Origin: G963664225 sp964538065
Lineage (GTDB): Bacteria; Verrucomicrobiota; Verrucomicrobiia; Limisphaerales; UBA1319
DNA length: 64,000 nucleotides
Direction of reading: 5' to 3'
Assembly (NCBI GenBank): GCA_964538065.1
Contig: CAZIDG010000006.1
Location: forward strand, 1 to 64,000
Positions 61,721-64,000 of the stretch are shown one piece after another. The notes below the pieces were generated by a model that was not told the DNA's origin, did not search any database, and saw only the letters and a program-made list of their open reading frames with translations. The first letter of the stretch is position 1. The number at the start of each line of letters is the position of its first letter. The position numbers were made by a program, and so were the translations under genes.

Positions 61721-62251
61721 ATGGGCTTGATGCAATTTTTATCAGTCAGCCAGAGCTTTCACGATGTGAAGGATGCGCCCAGTTCGTACCACATGGCAGA
61801 GCGGGGGTGGCTTCCCCGGTTTCGGGGAGGAGCCGAGGAGGTTGCTGAGGAGAATTTGGCCGCCGCACCAGAAAAGACAGACGCCGAACCTCAAGCCAGC
61901 ATAACCGTGGGAGTGCTTCCGCCCCTTCCTCCTGCCGAACCGGCGAGACCCTGTACCGTGCGGCGATCGGCGGTGCGCAAGACGTCATTTACCCTGCCGC
62001 GCTGGATGCAGCTGGCGGCCGAGGGCAACACACGGCGGCATCGGCGGGGTTCAGCGGCCGGTGCGCAGGCGGTGAGGGTGGTGCGCAACGATTTGAGTTT
62101 GAGTGATCTGGAAATTGTCACGGAAACATCTGTGGCTGGTGCGGGACGCCAGGGTTTCCTGGGCTGGCTGCCCATCCACAGGGCCAATCCGGTGAACGGG
62201 TGGAATTGGCTGGTGACGCGGTTGTTCAAGAACGGAAGTCTTCGTGCCTAG
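61721..62251 (+). CDS. Unknown protein encoded inside the dcw cluster
   Basis: A 176-residue protein with a good ribosome binding site (AAGGAAG) seven bases before ATG 61721. It lies eight bases after mraZ and before rsmH, so it is clearly part of the operon. The N-terminal third has acidic and Pro-rich parts (EEVAEENLAAAPEK, GVLPPLPPAEPARP), the middle is very basic (NTRRHRRGSAAGAQAVRVVR), and the C-terminus is more ordered (LSDLEIVTETSVAGAGRQGF, then NPVNGWNWLVTRLFKNG). It has no membrane helix or signal. No family was recognised. Confidence 0.75.
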   Translation: MGLMQFLSVSQSFHDVKDAPSSYHMAERGWLPRFRGGAEEVAEENLAAAPEKTDAEPQASITVGVLPPLPPAEPARPCTVRRSAVRKTSFTLPRWMQLAAEGNTRRHRRGSAAGAQAVRVVRNDLSLSDLEIVTETSVAGAGRQGFLGWLPIHRANPVNGWNWLVTRLFKNGSLRA

Positions 62252-62262
62252 GGCTATTTCCA

Positions 62263-63207
62263 GTGCCAGATTTTGTCCACAACCCAGTGATGGTGGCGGA
62301 GGTGCTTGCCGTCCTCCAGCCGGGGAAGAACGGTCGCTACCTCGACGGCACGATCGGTGGGGGTGGACACGCGGCAGCCATTTTGGAGGCCAGTGCGCCG
62401 ACGGGATGGCTGTATGGATGCGATCGCGATGGCGACGCGATTGAGGCGGCTTCGGCGAGGCTGGCGCCCATGGCCGGCCGGTTTGAACTTCGCCGGATGG
62501 CTTTTGATGAAGTGGGGGACTGGCCGGAGGTGAACCAACTGGATGGCGCGCTGCTGGATTTGGGGGTGAGTTCGCCACAGCTGGATCGGGGAGAGCGGGG
62601 ATTTAGTTTCATGGCGGATGGTCCGCTGGACATGCGGATGGACCGCCGGCAGGGGCTCACAGCGGCCCTCTACTTGAAGGAAGCCTCCGTTGAGGAGATG
62701 GCCCGGGTGTTCTGGGAGTATGGGGATGAGCGGGATTCGCGACGGGTGGCGCGGGCGATCGATCGGGAACGACAGACCAGCCCGATTGAAACAACGGGAC
62801 ATCTGGCCCGGTTGATTGAAGGGGTGATTCCCCGGCATGGTGGCCGAACCCATCCTGCCACGCGCGTGTTCCAGGCGCTGCGCATGGTGGTGAATGACGA
62901 GATTGGGCGTCTGGAGCGGGGTCTGGATGTGATTTGGAGCCGTCTTCGAACCGGTGGACGGCTGGCGGTGATCACCTTCCACTCGTTGGAAGATCGACGG
63001 GTGAAGCAGTTTGGCAGGCGCAAGGCACTGGATTACACGGTGGACGGGCCGGTGGACGTGCCGGAGTTGCGCAGACCACGGGAACCGGAGTTGAAAATTT
63101 TAACCAGGAAAGCAGTGCAGCCGGGCGCGGCCGAAGTGGCCGCGAACCCACGGGCGCGAAGCGCACAGTTGCGCGGCTTTGAAAAACTTCATGAATCGCA
63201 GTCGTAA
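62263..63207 (+). CDS. rsmH: 16S rRNA (cytosine(1402)-N(4))-methyltransferase
   Basis: Methylates C1402 of 16S rRNA with SAM. About 314 residues from GTG 62263 (VPDFVHNPVMVAEVLAVL), which follows the previous stop by 11 bases and has AGGG upstream; an earlier in-frame GTG at 62200 overlaps the previous gene. Motifs: YLDGTIGGGGHAAAILEASA for SAM binding, GALLDLGVSSPQLDRGERGF, FSFMADGPLDMRMD, and ALRMVVNDEIGRLERGLD, AVITFHSLEDRRVKQF near the end. All are RsmH hallmarks. Overlaps ftsL by 17 bases. Confidence 0.95.
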   Translation: MPDFVHNPVMVAEVLAVLQPGKNGRYLDGTIGGGGHAAAILEASAPTGWLYGCDRDGDAIEAASARLAPMAGRFELRRMAFDEVGDWPEVNQLDGALLDLGVSSPQLDRGERGFSFMADGPLDMRMDRRQGLTAALYLKEASVEEMARVFWEYGDERDSRRVARAIDRERQTSPIETTGHLARLIEGVIPRHGGRTHPATRVFQALRMVVNDEIGRLERGLDVIWSRLRTGGRLAVITFHSLEDRRVKQFGRRKALDYTVDGPVDVPELRRPREPELKILTRKAVQPGAAEVAANPRARSAQLRGFEKLHESQS

Positions 63208-63574
63208 AGGCGAAGGTGCGTCGGTGCGATTGACGCAGGTGGCCAAGGTGGTGGTGTTCTGCCTGTTGATCGGCGGGGCGGGTGTCGGCTACGTGTGGCA
63301 GAAGAACCAGATATACGCCTTGTCCCAGCAGAAGAAGCAAAAGGAGATACGCCTGGAGGAATTGCGGCGCGAGAACAAGAGGCACCGCGATCGACTCGAT
63401 TACCTGCGTCTGCCATGGGTGCTGGAAGCCCGGGCGCGAGAGCTGAACCTGGGTTTGGGCGCCCCCCTGGCCGAACAGGTCCTACATCTGGTCGAGCCTG
63501 TTGTCGCCGCAACCAACAGTCCTTTTCAAAAGCAATTTGCAGCCCGCAAGTCGGAGTCGCTGGTGACACGGTGA
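63191..63574 (+). CDS. ftsL: FtsL-like cell division protein
   Basis: A 127-residue bitopic membrane protein from ATG 63191. A basic cytoplasmic start (MNRSRKGEGASVRLTQVAK) precedes one membrane helix (VVVFCLLIGGAGVGYVW), then a leucine-zipper-like coiled coil (QIYALSQQKKQKEIRLEELR, RENKRHRDRLDYLRLPWVLE). Length, topology and place between rsmH and ftsI identify it as FtsL, although sequence identity in this family is always low. Confidence 0.85.
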   Translation: MNRSRKGEGASVRLTQVAKVVVFCLLIGGAGVGYVWQKNQIYALSQQKKQKEIRLEELRRENKRHRDRLDYLRLPWVLEARARELNLGLGAPLAEQVLHLVEPVVAATNSPFQKQFAARKSESLVTR

Positions 63575-63622
63575 GACGTGCCGGAATCCTGACTCGGTCA
63601 ATCTCAACCAAGCGTATCGTGT

Positions 63623-64000
63623 ATGCGTGAACCCTTCAAAACATGGTGGCTGAAGACCTTTGTGGTCCTCGTGCTGGGCGCATTTGCGGGTTTGGGCTGC
63701 CGGTTGGTGGACCTGCAGGTCATCCAACATGAGGAGTTGGGCAAGATTGGGGAAGACAACACCCGCCGTGTGCTATATCTCCCCGCCCGGCGTGGTGAAA
63801 TTCGCGATTGCCGGGGCAATCCGCTGGCCACGACCAAGCTGGTCAAGACCGTCTGTGCTGACCCCACNNNNNNNNNNNNNNNNNNNNNNNNNNNNNNNNN
63901 NNNNNNNNNNNNNNNNNNNNNNNNNNNNNNNNNNNNNNNNNNNNNNNNNNNNNNNNNNNNNNNNNNNGGCATCGAATTTACCCTGGACAATGCCATGCAG
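63623..64000 (+). CDS. ftsI: Peptidoglycan transpeptidase FtsI/PBP3, partial and gapped
   Basis: The start of a class B penicillin-binding protein. ATG 63623 begins a short cytoplasmic tail, a membrane helix (TFVVLVLGAFAGLGCRLVDL), and the conserved NTRRVLYLPARRGEIRDCRG, NPLATTKLVKTVCADPT. An N run (63868-63967) follows, and the last 33 bases encode GIEFTLDNAMQ, matching the LTID..IQ segment before the transpeptidase domain. In family members about 130 residues lie between these points, so more than 100 bases are missing. The window ends before the catalytic SxxK motif. Confidence 0.9.
   Translation, partial: MREPFKTWWLKTFVVLVLGAFAGLGCRLVDLQVIQHEELGKIGEDNTRRVLYLPARRGEIRDCRGNPLATTKLVKTVCADPXXXXXXXXXXXXXXXXXXXXXXXXXXXXXXXXXXGIEFTLDNAMQ
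63868..63967. other. Assembly gap (100 N) inside ftsI
   Basis: Exactly 100 N; a nominal gap. The flanks share no repeated sequence. The real missing length is probably several hundred bases. Confidence 0.95.

Noticed and set aside
1..64000. CRISPR arrays, transposases, integrases, rRNA and tRNA genes
   Set aside because: None could be recognised by reading both strands; a dedicated tRNA scan would still be needed to exclude a tRNA.

Overview
The window is a 64 kb piece of a draft or metagenome-assembled genome. It holds three runs of exactly 100 N (9296-9395, 33069-33168, 63868-63967), all inside genes. The gene content points to the phylum Verrucomicrobiota, possibly the Opitutales. Signs are a PEP-CTERM protein, RNase Y, a MurA with Asp instead of the catalytic Cys (as in chlamydiae), a small lipoprotein ending in an RPWN...W..GLP motif, secreted GH78 and GH95 enzymes, and a TatT-type TRAP transporter. 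This is inference from protein families; no rRNA or tRNA gene was recognised.

Layout. 1-4.5 kb: a truncated antiporter, a metallo-beta-lactamase-fold lipoprotein, a small unknown protein and a Mip-like FKBP isomerase. 4.5-17.5 kb: a sugar-polymer locus with two GH78-type alpha-L-rhamnosidases, a GH95-type alpha-L-fucosidase, a beta-propeller sensor histidine kinase and a PQQ-like beta-propeller protein. 17.7-22.8 kb: PTS enzyme I translationally coupled to a sugar nucleotidyltransferase, PpnP, and a DUF47-pit phosphate uptake pair preceded by a Pho-box-like repeat. 22.8-28 kb: a three-gene TRAP transporter of the TatT (TPR-associated) type and a PEP-CTERM protein. 28-34.5 kb: lysS, a coiled-coil protein with a small lipoprotein, and a tight rarA / 5-formyl-THF cyclo-ligase / rny operon. 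34.9-39.8 kb: a metal-response locus laid out like cnrYXH-C-B of Cupriavidus: membrane anti-sigma, periplasmic sensor, ECF sigma factor, a secreted CXXC protein, a TolC-like protein and a CusB-like adaptor, but no RND pump gene. 39.9-51 kb: an amino-acid permease, an acyl-CoA synthetase, a second FKBP, a MacAB/LolCDE-like exporter, a LemA/TPM group, an FprA-type flavodiiron protein and a rhomboid protease. 51-55.4 kb: rpmI-rplT-pheS-pheT. 55.7-58.4 kb: a large unrecognised secreted protein. 58.5-64 kb: murA, queA (convergent), then the division and cell-wall cluster mraZ - unknown gene - rsmH - ftsL - ftsI, the last cut by a gap and the window end.

The strongest new observation is in the metal locus. 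The same bipartite promoter-like motif, TTTGAGGGRTT-N13-CGTAYTA, lies upstream of the anti-sigma gene and upstream of the CXXC protein gene. This suggests a self-contained ECF regulon. Other notable points are regularly spaced GTGG repeats over a promoter in front of mraZ, an uncharacterised gene inside the dcw cluster, Pho-box-like repeats at two places, a structured leader before rpmI-rplT, and an assembly gap in rarA flanked by a 55-bp duplication that restores an intact frame when collapsed.
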